DNA of 64,000 nucleotides from Deltaproteobacteria bacterium (GCA_016713535.1 JADJOY010000033.1:66935-130934), one strand, 5' to 3'. Shown: positions 1-8,776, counted from the first letter of the stretch. Numbers and translations: made by a program. The notes: a model not told the origin generated them from the letters alone.

Positions 1-239
1 CCAGGGTTCGTGTAAGCGACGATGACACGGGCGGCAAGGAAACGCGCAGCGGAGCGACGAGATGCAGGCGTCGAGCCGGGCACGTGGCGCCGGCATGGAC
101 CGAAAGGACGGCGGGATCCGACTCACCCCCGTGATCGCGCGACGATGAGCCCGGCCGGGTGGATTCCGGCACCCGGCTTGCGGTAGCGCCGCGCAGGAGG
201 GAGATCGTCCGGATCAACGCCCGGGCGACCATCACGACG
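1..239. other. Upstream region, no gene recognised
   Basis: I see no convincing reading frame here. An AGGAGG sequence lies at about 196-201, but no in-frame start codon sits at the usual distance from it; the next ATG in the lipoprotein frame is at 240. The left part may be the tail of a gene that begins outside the window. Confidence 0.4.
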
Positions 240-914
240 ATGAACGGCACGTCACGGAGCTGCGGGTCCTGGAAGTCCGATCGCGTTCGCCTCGCCAGCC
301 TCGCGCTGCTGGTCGCCGGCCTCGCGATCCTCGGCGGGTGCGAGAGCGACGTGTGGCTCGACGACGATCACGACCACCCGCCGTGCTGCAGCCCACCCCC
401 GCCGCCCCCCCCGGGTGGCCCGTACCAGGTGACGAGCTTCGGAGTGGACTTCCTGGACGGCTTCGTCGAGCCGAACGGCCGGGTGCATGGCTCGGAGGGG
501 CTCCAGACCACCGACGCCGGCACGGTCGCGTTCGAGAGCTTCGATCTCTCTCAGATCCCGACGAGCGCGCGTGTGATCTACGCCGAGTTGGTCCTCAACA
601 ACGCGTGGTGGACGTCCGCCGGCGGCCCGATCGAGCTCGACGTGAGCACCGTTCCCTACGGCGACACCCTCGACTCCCAGGATCCGTTCGTGCAGGGTTA
701 CGACACGGTGGCGTTCTCGCTGGGCGCCGGTGCCCAGGGCGCGGCCGTGACCTTGGACGTGTCCACGCTGGTGGCGACGGAAGTACAGTACGGCTCGTCG
801 TACCTCCAGCTCCGCCTCGACTCGTTCGGCGGTGACCTGGGCTTCGAGGACGCGGGTGGTAACCTGGGACTCGGGATCGGGCTAGCCCCTTCACTGACGG
901 TGAGCTTCGAGTGA
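240..914 (+). CDS. Putative lipoprotein with DNRLRE-like beta domain
   Basis: A predicted 224-residue exported lipoprotein. Seen: a basic N-terminus, a hydrophobic core (LASLALLVAGLAILGG) and a canonical lipobox Leu31-Gly-Gly-Cys34, followed by a Pro/Cys/Asp linker and a beta-rich body. An upstream in-frame ATG at 159 would add 27 Arg-rich residues before the signal peptide, so 240 is preferred. The body contains a segment like FDLSQIPTSARVIYAELVL, resembling jelly-roll 'DNRLRE'-type domains of surface or carbohydrate-binding proteins; this is an inference from a short pattern. It would be anchored on the periplasmic or outer face of a membrane. The next gene on the same strand starts about 40 bp downstream. 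Function unknown. Confidence 0.75.
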   Translation: MNGTSRSCGSWKSDRVRLASLALLVAGLAILGGCESDVWLDDDHDHPPCCSPPPPPPPGGPYQVTSFGVDFLDGFVEPNGRVHGSEGLQTTDAGTVAFESFDLSQIPTSARVIYAELVLNNAWWTSAGGPIELDVSTVPYGDTLDSQDPFVQGYDTVAFSLGAGAQGAAVTLDVSTLVATEVQYGSSYLQLRLDSFGGDLGFEDAGGNLGLGIGLAPSLTVSFE

Positions 915-954
915 TCCCGGAACAATCTTGCCGCTTCGAGCGACCGTGAGCGAC

Positions 955-1470
955 ATGCGACCACGCCCGAGGGACCCGCAGGGAGATCTTCCCGGCGGGC
1001 TCCGAGCCTCGACGCAGGCGAGGCCGGCGGGCGGGTCCGAGGTGGCTCCGTGGCGCCGTTCGAGCCGACCCTGCGGAGGCGAAGCCACCCGAGGAGCCCG
1101 GCGGCGAGCGGCGCGAGGCCTCGGACGGGCTGGGCGCCGGGGCCGCGTGCTCGCGTGGCTGATCGCGAGCGTGATGCTCCTCGACGCCGCCAGCGCTCAC
1201 GCCGACTGGTGGCGGCCACGCGGCAGCGGCGGCTCGAGCAGCGGCTCGGGTGGAAGCTCGGGAAGCAGCTCGAGCGGCGGCCGCAACGGCGGCGGCTCGG
1301 GCGACTCTCGGCCGACGACGCCCCCGCGGGGTGGCTACTCGCCCGGATCCTGTAGCTGGGTGACGATCTCGCGCCAGGCGCAATACGTCGATCCGTCCGG
1401 CCGGACGGTCTACGAGATCACCCAGAAGAACACCTGCACCGGCGAAGTTCGCACGCTCTTCGGGTATTGA
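955..1470 (+). CDS. Small secreted Gly/Ser-rich protein
   Basis: Hypothetical exported protein of at most 171 residues from the ATG at 955. The start is uncertain: the N-terminal 60 residues are Arg/Gly/Pro-rich and may not be translated. A GTG at 1147 would begin directly at a signal-peptide-like segment (VLAWLIASVMLLDAASAHA) with a plausible signal peptidase I site before Asp-Trp-Trp. A Gly/Ser-rich linker follows, then a compact C-terminal segment of about 40 residues with two Cys (CSWVTIS and NTCTGEV) that could form a disulfide. It resembles no family I can name. A longer antisense frame exists but has no protein-like features. Confidence 0.5.
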   Translation: MRPRPRDPQGDLPGGLRASTQARPAGGSEVAPWRRSSRPCGGEATRGARRRAARGLGRAGRRGRVLAWLIASVMLLDAASAHADWWRPRGSGGSSSGSGGSSGSSSSGGRNGGGSGDSRPTTPPRGGYSPGSCSWVTISRQAQYVDPSGRTVYEITQKNTCTGEVRTLFGY

Positions 1471-1514
1471 CCCCCTCCCGGGCGCCCTGCGCCACCCACG
1501 GGATCGAGCGGAAA

Positions 1515-1535
1515 CGGAACAAAAGTCATGTTCCG
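1515..1535. promoter_or_regulatory. Inverted repeat, candidate operator of the Crp/Fnr-type gene
   Basis: Perfect 7-bp arms CGGAACA and TGTTCCG separated by 7 bases, centred about 69 bp upstream of the regulator's ATG. The spacing suits a dimeric winged-helix or HTH protein; the arms are not the classic TTGAT/TGTGA Crp/Fnr half-sites. Autoregulation is inferred from position only. Confidence 0.45.
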
Positions 1536-1593
1536 GACCCGGCGTCGACTGGTATGAATCTGAAATTCGCCCGCTCCAAGCGGGAATACCCTG

Positions 1594-2379
1594 ATGACTT
1601 CGCCGCCCACGTCGCCCCAAGCCGCCGGCCTGCTCAAGTGCCTGGGCGGTGAGCTCGACGAAGGCACGGCGCCACTCGTCGGACGAGCCGAGGTCCGGTC
1701 AGCCCCGCCCGGCACGATCCTGGGTCGTCAGGGAGAGTTCAGCCCCGGCGTGTTCCTCATCCTCGACGGGCTTGTGCGCCTCTACCGTGCTCACGAGAGC
1801 GGCCGCGAGCTCGTGCTGTGGAATCTCACCGACCCCGACTGCTTCTGCTTCTCGCCGCCGTGCACCGATCTCGCGAGTCCATTCTCGGCGCAATGCCTGG
1901 CGCCGACCCGCTACGCGCACATCCCCGCCCCCGAGTGGAACCGGCACGTGTGCGAGCGGGCGAACCGGATGACCGGCCTGATCGAGTGCCTGTCGCAGGA
2001 GCGTGGTGACCTGGGCCGATGGGCCGAGGAGCTCTCGACCCTCACCGTGCCGCAGCGCCTGCGCAGCCACCTGGCGTTCCTGGCCAAGGTGCGGGGGACG
2101 GCGGAGGCGGGGGCGATCCGCCTGACCTACGGGGCCTCGCGGGCGCAGCTCGCCGCGGCGATCGGAACGGCACCCGAGGTCGTCACCCGCGCCCTGAGCG
2201 AGCTGGTCGCGAAGGGGATCATCGAGCGCGCCGGACGCCACCTCCGCGTGCTCGCCCCCGACCGCCTCGGGCCGCCCCCGGCCCCGCCGCGGACCTCCCT
2301 CGCCGTCGGTCCGACGCGAGCCGCGCCGGCCACGGCCCTGCCTCGCCCCGCCGACCCGCGCCCGACGCGCGCTCGCTGA
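1594..2379 (+). CDS. Crp/Fnr family transcriptional regulator
   Basis: A 261-residue DNA-binding regulator. Seen: an N-terminal cyclic-nucleotide-binding-like beta barrel (residues about 25-125; GTILGRQGEFSPGVFLILDG resembles the cNMP fold core), a long dimerisation helix, and a C-terminal winged HTH (about 170-225) in which SRAQLAAAIGTAPEVVTRAL is the recognition region followed by a wing (GIIERAGRHLRVL). Cysteines at about 84, 89, 100, 114 and 132 could in principle bind metal or a cofactor, but they do not form the Fnr N-terminal Fe-S motif. The last 35 residues are Pro/Arg/Ala-rich and probably disordered. The kinase-globin gene begins 25 bp downstream, so co-transcription is likely. Confidence 0.85.
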   Translation: MTSPPTSPQAAGLLKCLGGELDEGTAPLVGRAEVRSAPPGTILGRQGEFSPGVFLILDGLVRLYRAHESGRELVLWNLTDPDCFCFSPPCTDLASPFSAQCLAPTRYAHIPAPEWNRHVCERANRMTGLIECLSQERGDLGRWAEELSTLTVPQRLRSHLAFLAKVRGTAEAGAIRLTYGASRAQLAAAIGTAPEVVTRALSELVAKGIIERAGRHLRVLAPDRLGPPPAPPRTSLAVGPTRAAPATALPRPADPRPTRAR

Positions 2380-2404
2380 GGCGGACGCCCATGGTGACCG
2401 GCGG

Positions 2405-3791
2405 ATGACCTCGATCCAGTCCCTCCCGGGCACGGTCCTCTCCAACCGCTACGTCCTCTCGGATCCGATCGGAAGCGGCACCTTCGGGGTCGTGTTCCGT
2501 GCTCAGGACGTCCGCAGTGGCACGCAGGTGATCGTCAAGGTCCTCAAAGGACCGTACGGGTTCATCCACCTTGACTCGTTCCGTCGCGAGATCGACTCGG
2601 CGCGACGGATCCAGCACCCGAGCGCGGTGCGGATCATCGATTACGGGGTCGCCGATCGCGACCGGCCCTTCCTCGTCATGGAGGCCGTGGACGGCGTCAC
2701 GCTGCTCGAGTGGGCCTCGGCGCGGCGGCCACTACCGATCGAGGCATGCGCCAGCGTGCTGCTGCCGGTTGCCGAACTGCTCTCGGAAGCCCACGCCGCC
2801 GGGGTGGTCCACTGCGACGTGAAGCCGTCCCACATCCTCGTCCAGGGCCGGGAAGGCGCGCCGCCCCTCGTGAAGCTCGTGGACTTCGGGATCGCGCGCA
2901 TCGCGCGGTCGCTCGGCGGTGACTCGACGGCCGACGGCAGCGGCTCCCCACGGCGCATCTCCGGCACCCCGGCCTACATGTCGCCCGAGCGGGTGCTGGG
3001 CGGCGACTACGACGGGCGCGCCGACGTGTACAGCCTCGCCATCGTGCTCTACGAGCTGCTCACGGGGAGATTGCCGTTCGACCTGCGGGACGATCCCCGA
3101 GTCGGGCGAGATCCTGCAGGCCCAGGTCCGCGACCGCCCGTTCGCCGTCGGACGCTACCGTTCTCATGCGTCGCCGACGCTCGAGGGTTTCCTCGAGCGC
3201 TGCCTGGCCAAAGACCCGAGCCAGCGGCCGACGGCGGCGGAGTTCGGTACGTACCTCAGGCTCGAGCGCGACCTCGCGCTCCGCGCCCACGATCCCGCCA
3301 CCGCCGATGGCACGACGAGAGCGCCGGCTGGCCCGCGCGCCGACGCACCGACGGCGCTCTTCCGTCCCGAGCTACGACGGATCCTCGACCCGCGGCTGCG
3401 CCTGGTGCTGCCCAGCCTCGAGCGCTGCATGGCGAATGGCGACCTGTTCGGTCGCTTCTCTGAGCGCGTGATGGCCGCGTCGCCGGAGATCGCGGAGCGC
3501 TTCCGCGGCACCGACATGGCGGGGCAGAAGCGCATCCTCCACCACGCCATCAACCTGGTCCTCGCCTTCTTCGAGCACGACCCCATCGGCGCATGGGCCA
3601 TCGAGCGCGTGCGCCGGACGCACGCGCGCTCCGGCCTCGACATCGCGCCCCACCTCTACGAGCCGTGGCGTGAAGCCTTCCTCGAAACCGTCGAGGAGCT
3701 CGATCCCGCGATGGACGACGGCGTCGAGATCGCGTGGCGCGTCGTGCTCCAGAGCACCATCGACTACGTGATCGCCGGGTACGACGCCTGA
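2405..3791 (+). CDS. Ser/Thr protein kinase fused to a C-terminal globin (split by one-base insertion)
   Basis: Two overlapping frames make one protein of about 461 residues if one C is removed from the CCCC run at 3095-3098; the joint then reads LRDDPESGEILQAQV, which is kinase-like. The N-terminal kinase domain (about 16-285) shows GSGTFGVVF at 23-31, VIVK with Lys45, alphaC Glu62, catalytic loop HCDVKPSH (Asp138), Asp160-Phe-Gly and the SPE of subdomain VIII at Glu195. Two key positions are unusual: the HRD Arg is Cys137 and the Mg-ligand Asn is His143. After a linker, residues about 325-458 match bacterial single-domain globins (SPEIAERF, TDMAGQKR, HARSGLDI, AWRVVL), with His406 in the proximal-haem position. 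I infer a cytoplasmic haem/gas-sensing kinase acting with the adjacent Crp/Fnr protein. The frameshift could be an assembly error or real inactivation. Confidence 0.8.
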
Positions 3792-3810
3792 GGCCGACGC
3801 CGCCGCGACG

Positions 3811-4896
3811 TCACCTGCCGTGCGGCGCGCCCGCGTGGGCGACGAACGCCAGCACCGAGAGGGTCGCGACCAGCCAGCAGTAGAGCGCGGTGCCAGTCGA
3901 GTCCGAGACCCCCTCGGGGTTGGTGCGAAACGCTCGCAACGCGGCGACCGCCGCGATCACGGCCAGCAGCCCCTCCCTGGTCACCGCGAACGCACCCGCC
4001 GCCACCAGCACCGCGATCCAGCGCTGCATCCGCGACATCGAGCGGAAGCCTCGGCTACCGTCGAGCGCCCAGATCGGCACCAGGTTGAAAAGGTTGAGGA
4101 AGGCGCCGGTTCCCGCGATCGCTGCCCACAGCGGCTCGCGCGTGACGTGGAACACCACGTACGCGACGACCGCCGCCACGAGCCCCCACACCGGCCCGGC
4201 CAGCCCGGTGCGCGCGTCCTGCACCGGATCCGTGAGCGGCTGCTGCAGTCGCACGTAGGCGCCGAGCATCGGCACGAACATCGGAGTGGTCGCTCGCACT
4301 CCGTAGCGCGAGAGCGCCGCCACGTGCCCCATCTCGTGCAGGTAGAGGCTCACGATCAGCCCCACCGCGTACTTCCAGCCCCACATCGAGGCGTAGACCC
4401 ACACCGACAGCAACATCGACGACAGCGTGCCGAGCTTGGTGAAGCCGAGCAGCACGAACTTGAGCTTCCCGAGCAGGAACAGGATCGCGAACTTGCCCTT
4501 GAGCAGGACCGCCACGAGCGCGGCGAGAATCGCGCCGATAGGACCGCGGCGGGATGCCTTCTCGGCCCGCTGCGCGCGCTCGGCGAGCGGCGAGGCGGTG
4601 TTCGGCTTGGCCGTGGCGGCGGCACGCACGCCGTCGACTTCGCGTCCGAGCGCCTGGATGTGATCGCGAATCGTCTGGTGCTGCGCGGACCCGTCCGGCA
4701 CAAGCTCGAGCGCACGTCGCCACTCGACCAGCGCCGCCGTCGCGTCGCCCGCGGCGCGAGCCGCCTCCGCCCGGGTCACGATCGCCCGCAACTCGTCGCC
4801 GTGGACCAAACGCCCGCACGCCGGGCACGCGAGCAGGCGCGGCGCGAGCTCGGTGCCGCAGGTCGGGCACGTGGCGGGTGCGAAGGGGGTGATCAT
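3811..4896 (-). CDS. Site-2 protease family (M50) membrane metallopeptidase with zinc ribbon
   Basis: A 361-residue multi-pass membrane protein. Seen: an N-terminal double-CxxC zinc ribbon (CPTCG at about 10 and CPACG at about 24), a short helical TPR-like segment, then a membrane region with the active-site motif HEMGH in a transmembrane helix and a second motif NLVPIWALDG, equivalent to the NxxPxxxLDG motif that supplies the third zinc ligand. Family members carry out intramembrane proteolysis of anti-sigma factors or other membrane substrates. The gene lies 28 bp downstream of another zinc-ribbon membrane protein on the same strand, implying an operon. The substrate is unknown. Confidence 0.85.
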   Translation of the reverse strand: MITPFAPATCPTCGTELAPRLLACPACGRLVHGDELRAIVTRAEAARAAGDATAALVEWRRALELVPDGSAQHQTIRDHIQALGREVDGVRAAATAKPNTASPLAERAQRAEKASRRGPIGAILAALVAVLLKGKFAILFLLGKLKFVLLGFTKLGTLSSMLLSVWVYASMWGWKYAVGLIVSLYLHEMGHVAALSRYGVRATTPMFVPMLGAYVRLQQPLTDPVQDARTGLAGPVWGLVAAVVAYVVFHVTREPLWAAIAGTGAFLNLFNLVPIWALDGSRGFRSMSRMQRWIAVLVAAGAFAVTREGLLAVIAAVAALRAFRTNPEGVSDSTGTALYCWLVATLSVLAFVAHAGAPHGR

Positions 4897-4924
4897 GGCC
4901 GTACGAAGTCTCGCGCGAGGGCGA

Positions 4925-5896
4925 TCAGGTGAACGAGGCTGGATCTGGCGCCGCTGCCGGGTCCGTGGCTACTCGATACGGCCCGGTGAAGTCGAGCACC
5001 AGCTTGCGGTTCATCTTCCATGCGGCTTGCAGCGCGAAGAAGGTGATCAAGAGTCCGAGCAGCGCGGTGGTCGGCGCGGTGGTGAGGACGAAGCGCGGCC
5101 ACGCTCCCGCCACGACCAGGCCTACGACCCCGATCAAGGCCAGCGTCGCGAACGGGTGGTTCTTCATCCATGGTGGGACGTCCGCTTCGGCCTCGGTGGA
5201 TGGATCGGGTGCTGGCGCGGCGGCGGCGGCCGGTGCGGGCGCTGGCGTCGGCTGCGCGGTTCGCGACGCGGTGCGCAGGCCGATCGGTGGCGGCGCGATC
5301 ACGCCAGCGGGGGCGCCAGGCGGAGGCGGGGTCGCCGTGTCCGCGGTGCCGGGGGTCGCGGTGCCCGCATTCACCGCTCCCGCATTCGCGTCCTTGCTCG
5401 TCGAGGGTTCGGAGATCGCCGCCTCGATGCCGCCGATGAACTCGGGCAGGTGCGCTCCACCGATCGACGCGTAGGTCAGCAGCACCGCCATCCACTGGTA
5501 GGCCCAGCCACCGCGACGGCGGGCACCCCAGCGCACCGCGCCGCCCACCATCGCCCCCAGGACCAGCGCTGCGATCGCGAACTCGTGGTCGGTCGCCTTG
5601 CTGAGCTGGTGATACAGGAACGCTCCGGCCACCGCCGCGACGGTGCCCGCGAGCGACGCGCGGATCACCCGCGCCAACCGCGAGCCGCCGGTCAGCGCCT
5701 CCTCGCTCGCGGCCTTGCAGCTCCGGCACGTCGCCTTGCTGGCGCTCTCGAAGTACTCGTCCGCCACCGGCTTGTTGCACGCCGAGCACACGAGCCCGGG
5801 CGCGGCCGCGCCGCCAGCCGCGGGCACGACACGCTCCAGGTCGAGCGCGGGCGCCACCACGGGGTGAAGCCGATCGGGAATCAGCGGATCACTCAT
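4925..5896 (-). CDS. Zinc-ribbon membrane protein of unknown function
   Basis: A 323-residue protein. The ATG at 5896 is preferred because GGAGGT lies just upstream; an in-frame start 18 bases earlier is less likely. Seen: an N-terminal CxxC pair (CSACNK at about 37 and CRSCKA at about 57), four hydrophobic segments (about 80-100, 110-125, 135-155 and 255-305), and a long Ala/Pro/Thr linker between the second and third membrane blocks. It shares the zinc-ribbon-plus-membrane design of the M50 protease that follows 28 bp later, so the two may act together, for example in quality control of membrane proteins. I do not recognise the family. Confidence 0.75.
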   Translation of the reverse strand: MSDPLIPDRLHPVVAPALDLERVVPAAGGAAAPGLVCSACNKPVADEYFESASKATCRSCKAASEEALTGGSRLARVIRASLAGTVAAVAGAFLYHQLSKATDHEFAIAALVLGAMVGGAVRWGARRRGGWAYQWMAVLLTYASIGGAHLPEFIGGIEAAISEPSTSKDANAGAVNAGTATPGTADTATPPPPGAPAGVIAPPPIGLRTASRTAQPTPAPAPAAAAAPAPDPSTEAEADVPPWMKNHPFATLALIGVVGLVVAGAWPRFVLTTAPTTALLGLLITFFALQAAWKMNRKLVLDFTGPYRVATDPAAAPDPASFT

Positions 5897-5919
5897 CCGA
5901 CCTCCGGGGGGCACGTCGC

Positions 5920-7128
5920 TCAGCCGCGCGGCGCGATCTGATATCCGGCTCGGGTGAGCCGATCGAGGAGCTCGCGGATGTGTTCGGGCCCACGCGCCTC
6001 GAGTGTGAGCTCGACGTCCGTCTCACCGAGCTCGGCCGTGCTGAAGGCGCGCTGGTGGTGGATCTCCACGATGTTGGCGCGGGTTTCGGCGACCTCGGCC
6101 GTGAGGCGCGCGAGCGCGCCCGGGATGTCCACGATTCGCACCATGAGCCGCACCAGCCGCCCGTCCTTGACCAGCCCGCGCTCGATGATCCGCGACAGGA
6201 TGTTGACGTCGATGTTGCCGCCCGAGATCACCAGCACCACGCGCCGCCCGCTCAGCGCGAGCTTGCGGTTGACGAGCGCCGCCAGCGGCGTGGCGCCCGC
6301 CCCCTCGGCCACCGTCTTCTCGCGCTCCATCAACGTGAGGATCGCGCTCGCGATCTCCTCCTCGTCGACGGTCGCGATCCCATCCACCCACTCGCGCACC
6401 AGCGGAAACGTGTGCTCCCCCGCGCGCCGCACGGCGATGCCGTCGGCGAGGGTCCGACCGCCGCGCACCTCGACGATCTTCCCCGCCGCGAGCGCCGCCT
6501 CCATGGACGCGACACGCTCGGCCTCGACGCCGTAGACCCGCACCTTGGGCTTGATCGACTTCACCGCCAGCGCGATCCCGCCGATCAGTCCGCCGCCGCC
6601 CACCGGGACAACGATCGCCTCCACGTCGGGGAGCTGCTCGAGGATCTCGAGCCCCACGGTCCCCTGCCCCGCGATCACCGCGGGATCGTCGAAGGCGTGG
6701 ATCCAGGTCAGACCGCGTTCGGCCGCGATCCGCCGCGCCTCACCACACGCCTCGTCGAAGTTGGTGCCGGCCAGCACCACTTCCGCGCCGAACGAGCGGC
6801 ACGCCGCCGCCTTCATCAGCGGTGCCCCGATCGGCATGACGATGGTCGCGGCCAGGCCGAGGCGTTGCGCGCCCGACGCCACGCCCTGGCCGTGGTTGCC
6901 CGCCGACGCGCAGATCACGCCCGCGGCCTTCTCGGCGTCCGAGAGCAGCAAGAGCTTGTTCAGCGAGCCGCGGTCCTTGAACGAGCCGGTGCGCTGCAGG
7001 TTCTCGAGCTTGAGCCACACCTTGTTGCCGGTGAGCTGCGAGAGCGCCTCGGTGTATTCGAGCGGCGAGCGGTGGACGCTCGCCCGGATGCGCTCGCGGG
7101 CCGCGAGGACGTCGTCGACGGTGACCAT
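5920..7128 (-). CDS. ilvA: Threonine ammonia-lyase with ACT domain
   Basis: PLP-dependent enzyme of 402 residues converting threonine to 2-oxobutanoate and ammonia, the first step of isoleucine synthesis or a catabolic step. Seen: the PLP-lysine motif SFKDRG at about 49, the phosphate-binding loop GGGGLIGG near 180, the fold-II Ser/Gly-rich pattern ASAGNHGQG, and a single C-terminal ACT domain (about 330-402, LMVRIVDIPGALARLTAEV). The start is the ATG at 7128, before VTVDDVLAARERI; upstream residues in the same frame look non-coding. One ACT domain resembles short TdcB/IlvA-type enzymes rather than the two-domain E. coli IlvA, so the ilvA symbol is tentative. It ends 23 bp before the zinc-ribbon gene start. 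Confidence 0.9.
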   Translation of the reverse strand: MVTVDDVLAARERIRASVHRSPLEYTEALSQLTGNKVWLKLENLQRTGSFKDRGSLNKLLLLSDAEKAAGVICASAGNHGQGVASGAQRLGLAATIVMPIGAPLMKAAACRSFGAEVVLAGTNFDEACGEARRIAAERGLTWIHAFDDPAVIAGQGTVGLEILEQLPDVEAIVVPVGGGGLIGGIALAVKSIKPKVRVYGVEAERVASMEAALAAGKIVEVRGGRTLADGIAVRRAGEHTFPLVREWVDGIATVDEEEIASAILTLMEREKTVAEGAGATPLAALVNRKLALSGRRVVLVISGGNIDVNILSRIIERGLVKDGRLVRLMVRIVDIPGALARLTAEVAETRANIVEIHHQRAFSTAELGETDVELTLEARGPEHIRELLDRLTRAGYQIAPRG

Positions 7129-7205
7129 GAGGTGCGGGACGGCCGGGTGGGCGTGTTCGCCCCGGGTGGCCGAACCCGCATGTTGAAGGGCGGGTGAACC
7201 CGAAG

Positions 7206-8231
7206 TCAACGCGTTCCGAGCGACGCCGCGAGCTGGCGCATGCCGTCGTCGAGGCTCACCTTCGGCTCGTAGCCGAGCCACGAGCGCGCCTTCTCGATCG
7301 AATACGGGTGCGGCCGCGTCACGAACGGCACGGCGCTCGGCTCGGCGAGCGACTTGCGACCGAAGGCCCGCGCGCCACGCGCCATGGCCGCGAACGCCGC
7401 GATCGCCAGCGGCTTGGGCAGCGAGGGGAAGCCCTTCCGGCCCACCAGCGCACCCAGGCGCGTGAAGTACTCACGGAACGTGGTCTCGGCGCCGTCGGTC
7501 AGGTTGAACGCCTCACCGGTCGCCCCACGGTCGAGGGCTGCGAAGATCCCGTCGATGAGGTTGTCGACGTGGACGTGGTTCATGATCCCGCGTCCGCCGC
7601 CGATCAGCACGAAGAGCCCGCGCTTCATGAGCTCCGCTGGCCGCACCACCCACGGCACCGAGCCCGGTCCGTAGACGTCGCCCGGACGGATCACGATGGT
7701 CTCGAAGCTGCCGGGGCGGTGTAGCGGGCGCAGCGCCTCCTCGCTCTCGATCTTGGTCTGGCAGTAGGGGTTCCCCTCGCCCCTGAGCGGCCCCTCCTCG
7801 CTCACGAAGCGCGGGTACTCGAAGCCATACACCATCACCGACGACAGATGGATGAAGCGTGGTACGCCCGCCTCGCGCGCGACGCTCGCGACGTGACGCG
7901 TCCCGTCGACGTTGACGCGCCGGAACTTCGCCCAATCGCCGCCCTCGTCGACGATCGCGGCGGTGTGGAACACCACGCTCGCGCCCACGCACAGCCGGTG
8001 CACGGCATCGGCGTCGTTCACGTCGCCCACGATCGTCTCGAAGCCGAGCGCTTCGGCGCGCCGCGCGGCCTCGGCGCCCAGGTCGAGACCGCGCACGCGC
8101 ATCCCGCGTTCACGGGCGCGCTCGGCCATCCGCAAGCCGATGAAGCCCCCCGCGCCGGTGATCGCCATGAGCGGCGCGACACCCCTCGCGGCCGGCATCC
8201 GTTTCCCCTTGGGCGATCGACTCGGCGTCAT
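7206..8231 (-). CDS. NAD-dependent epimerase/dehydratase (3beta-HSD-like)
   Basis: A 341-residue extended short-chain dehydrogenase. Seen: the Rossmann motif ITGAGGFIG near residue 22, the sequence FHTAAIVDEGG after strand 4, the catalytic Ser in HLSSVMVYG, and the active-site Tyr/Lys represented by YCQTK. It belongs to the group that includes UDP-sugar epimerases, 3beta-hydroxysteroid dehydrogenases and dihydroflavonol reductases; the substrate cannot be assigned. The start codon at 8231 overlaps the stop of the upstream FMN reductase (ATGA), so the two are translationally coupled. It is one of three similar enzymes in the window (also at 50.2 and 62.4 kb). Confidence 0.85.
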   Translation of the reverse strand: MTPSRSPKGKRMPAARGVAPLMAITGAGGFIGLRMAERARERGMRVRGLDLGAEAARRAEALGFETIVGDVNDADAVHRLCVGASVVFHTAAIVDEGGDWAKFRRVNVDGTRHVASVAREAGVPRFIHLSSVMVYGFEYPRFVSEEGPLRGEGNPYCQTKIESEEALRPLHRPGSFETIVIRPGDVYGPGSVPWVVRPAELMKRGLFVLIGGGRGIMNHVHVDNLIDGIFAALDRGATGEAFNLTDGAETTFREYFTRLGALVGRKGFPSLPKPLAIAAFAAMARGARAFGRKSLAEPSAVPFVTRPHPYSIEKARSWLGYEPKVSLDDGMRQLAASLGTR

Positions 8232-8776
8232 CGCAGCCGCTCTAGGAGCGCCTGCATGAGCGCCACGAGCTGGTCGTGGACCTTCGCGTCCTTCAGCGCT
8301 CCCTCGGGCGTGAACGCATCCTGGGCGCGCGCCAGGTTGAGCTCCTTCGGCAGCAGGTAGACACCGAGCGTCATGAGCGAGGGCCTGAGCGCCGCGAGCC
8401 CGCGCAGGCCCCCGAAGCCGCCCATGGAGGCGCTCGTGAGCGCCCCCCACTTGCCCTGGAAGACGTTGCCGCCGCCTCGCGACGCCCAGTCGACGGCGTT
8501 CTTGAGCGCGCCGGGCACACCCCAGTTGTATTCGGGGGTCGAGACGTAGAGGCCGGCGGCGCGCGCGATGCGCTCCTTGAGCGCCACGGCGCTCGGCGGC
8601 ATGCCAGCCGCCTCGATGTCGCCGTCGTACACCGGCAGCGCCAGCTCCTTGAGATCGACCACGTCCACGTCGGCGCCGGCCTCGCGGAGCGCGGCGACGC
8701 CGAGGGCCAGGAGCTTGCGGTTGAAGGAGTCCTTGCGAAGGCTGCCGGGGATCGCGACGATCCTGGGGGCGCTCAT
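8228..8776 (-). CDS. NAD(P)H-dependent FMN reductase
   Basis: A 182-residue flavodoxin-like oxidoreductase reducing FMN, quinones or azo compounds with NAD(P)H. Seen: the N-terminal FMN-phosphate loop PGSLRKDSFN, the strand-3 motif STPEYNWGVPGALKNAVDW characteristic of the family, and a Gly-rich flavin loop GGFGGLRG. Length matches the family. GGAGGT precedes the ATG by five bases. Its stop overlaps the start of the downstream epimerase. It is divergent from the 2-hydroxyacid dehydrogenase across a 90-bp gap that probably contains both promoters. Confidence 0.9.
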   Translation of the reverse strand: MSAPRIVAIPGSLRKDSFNRKLLALGVAALREAGADVDVVDLKELALPVYDGDIEAAGMPPSAVALKERIARAAGLYVSTPEYNWGVPGALKNAVDWASRGGGNVFQGKWGALTSASMGGFGGLRGLAALRPSLMTLGVYLLPKELNLARAQDAFTPEGALKDAKVHDQLVALMQALLERLR

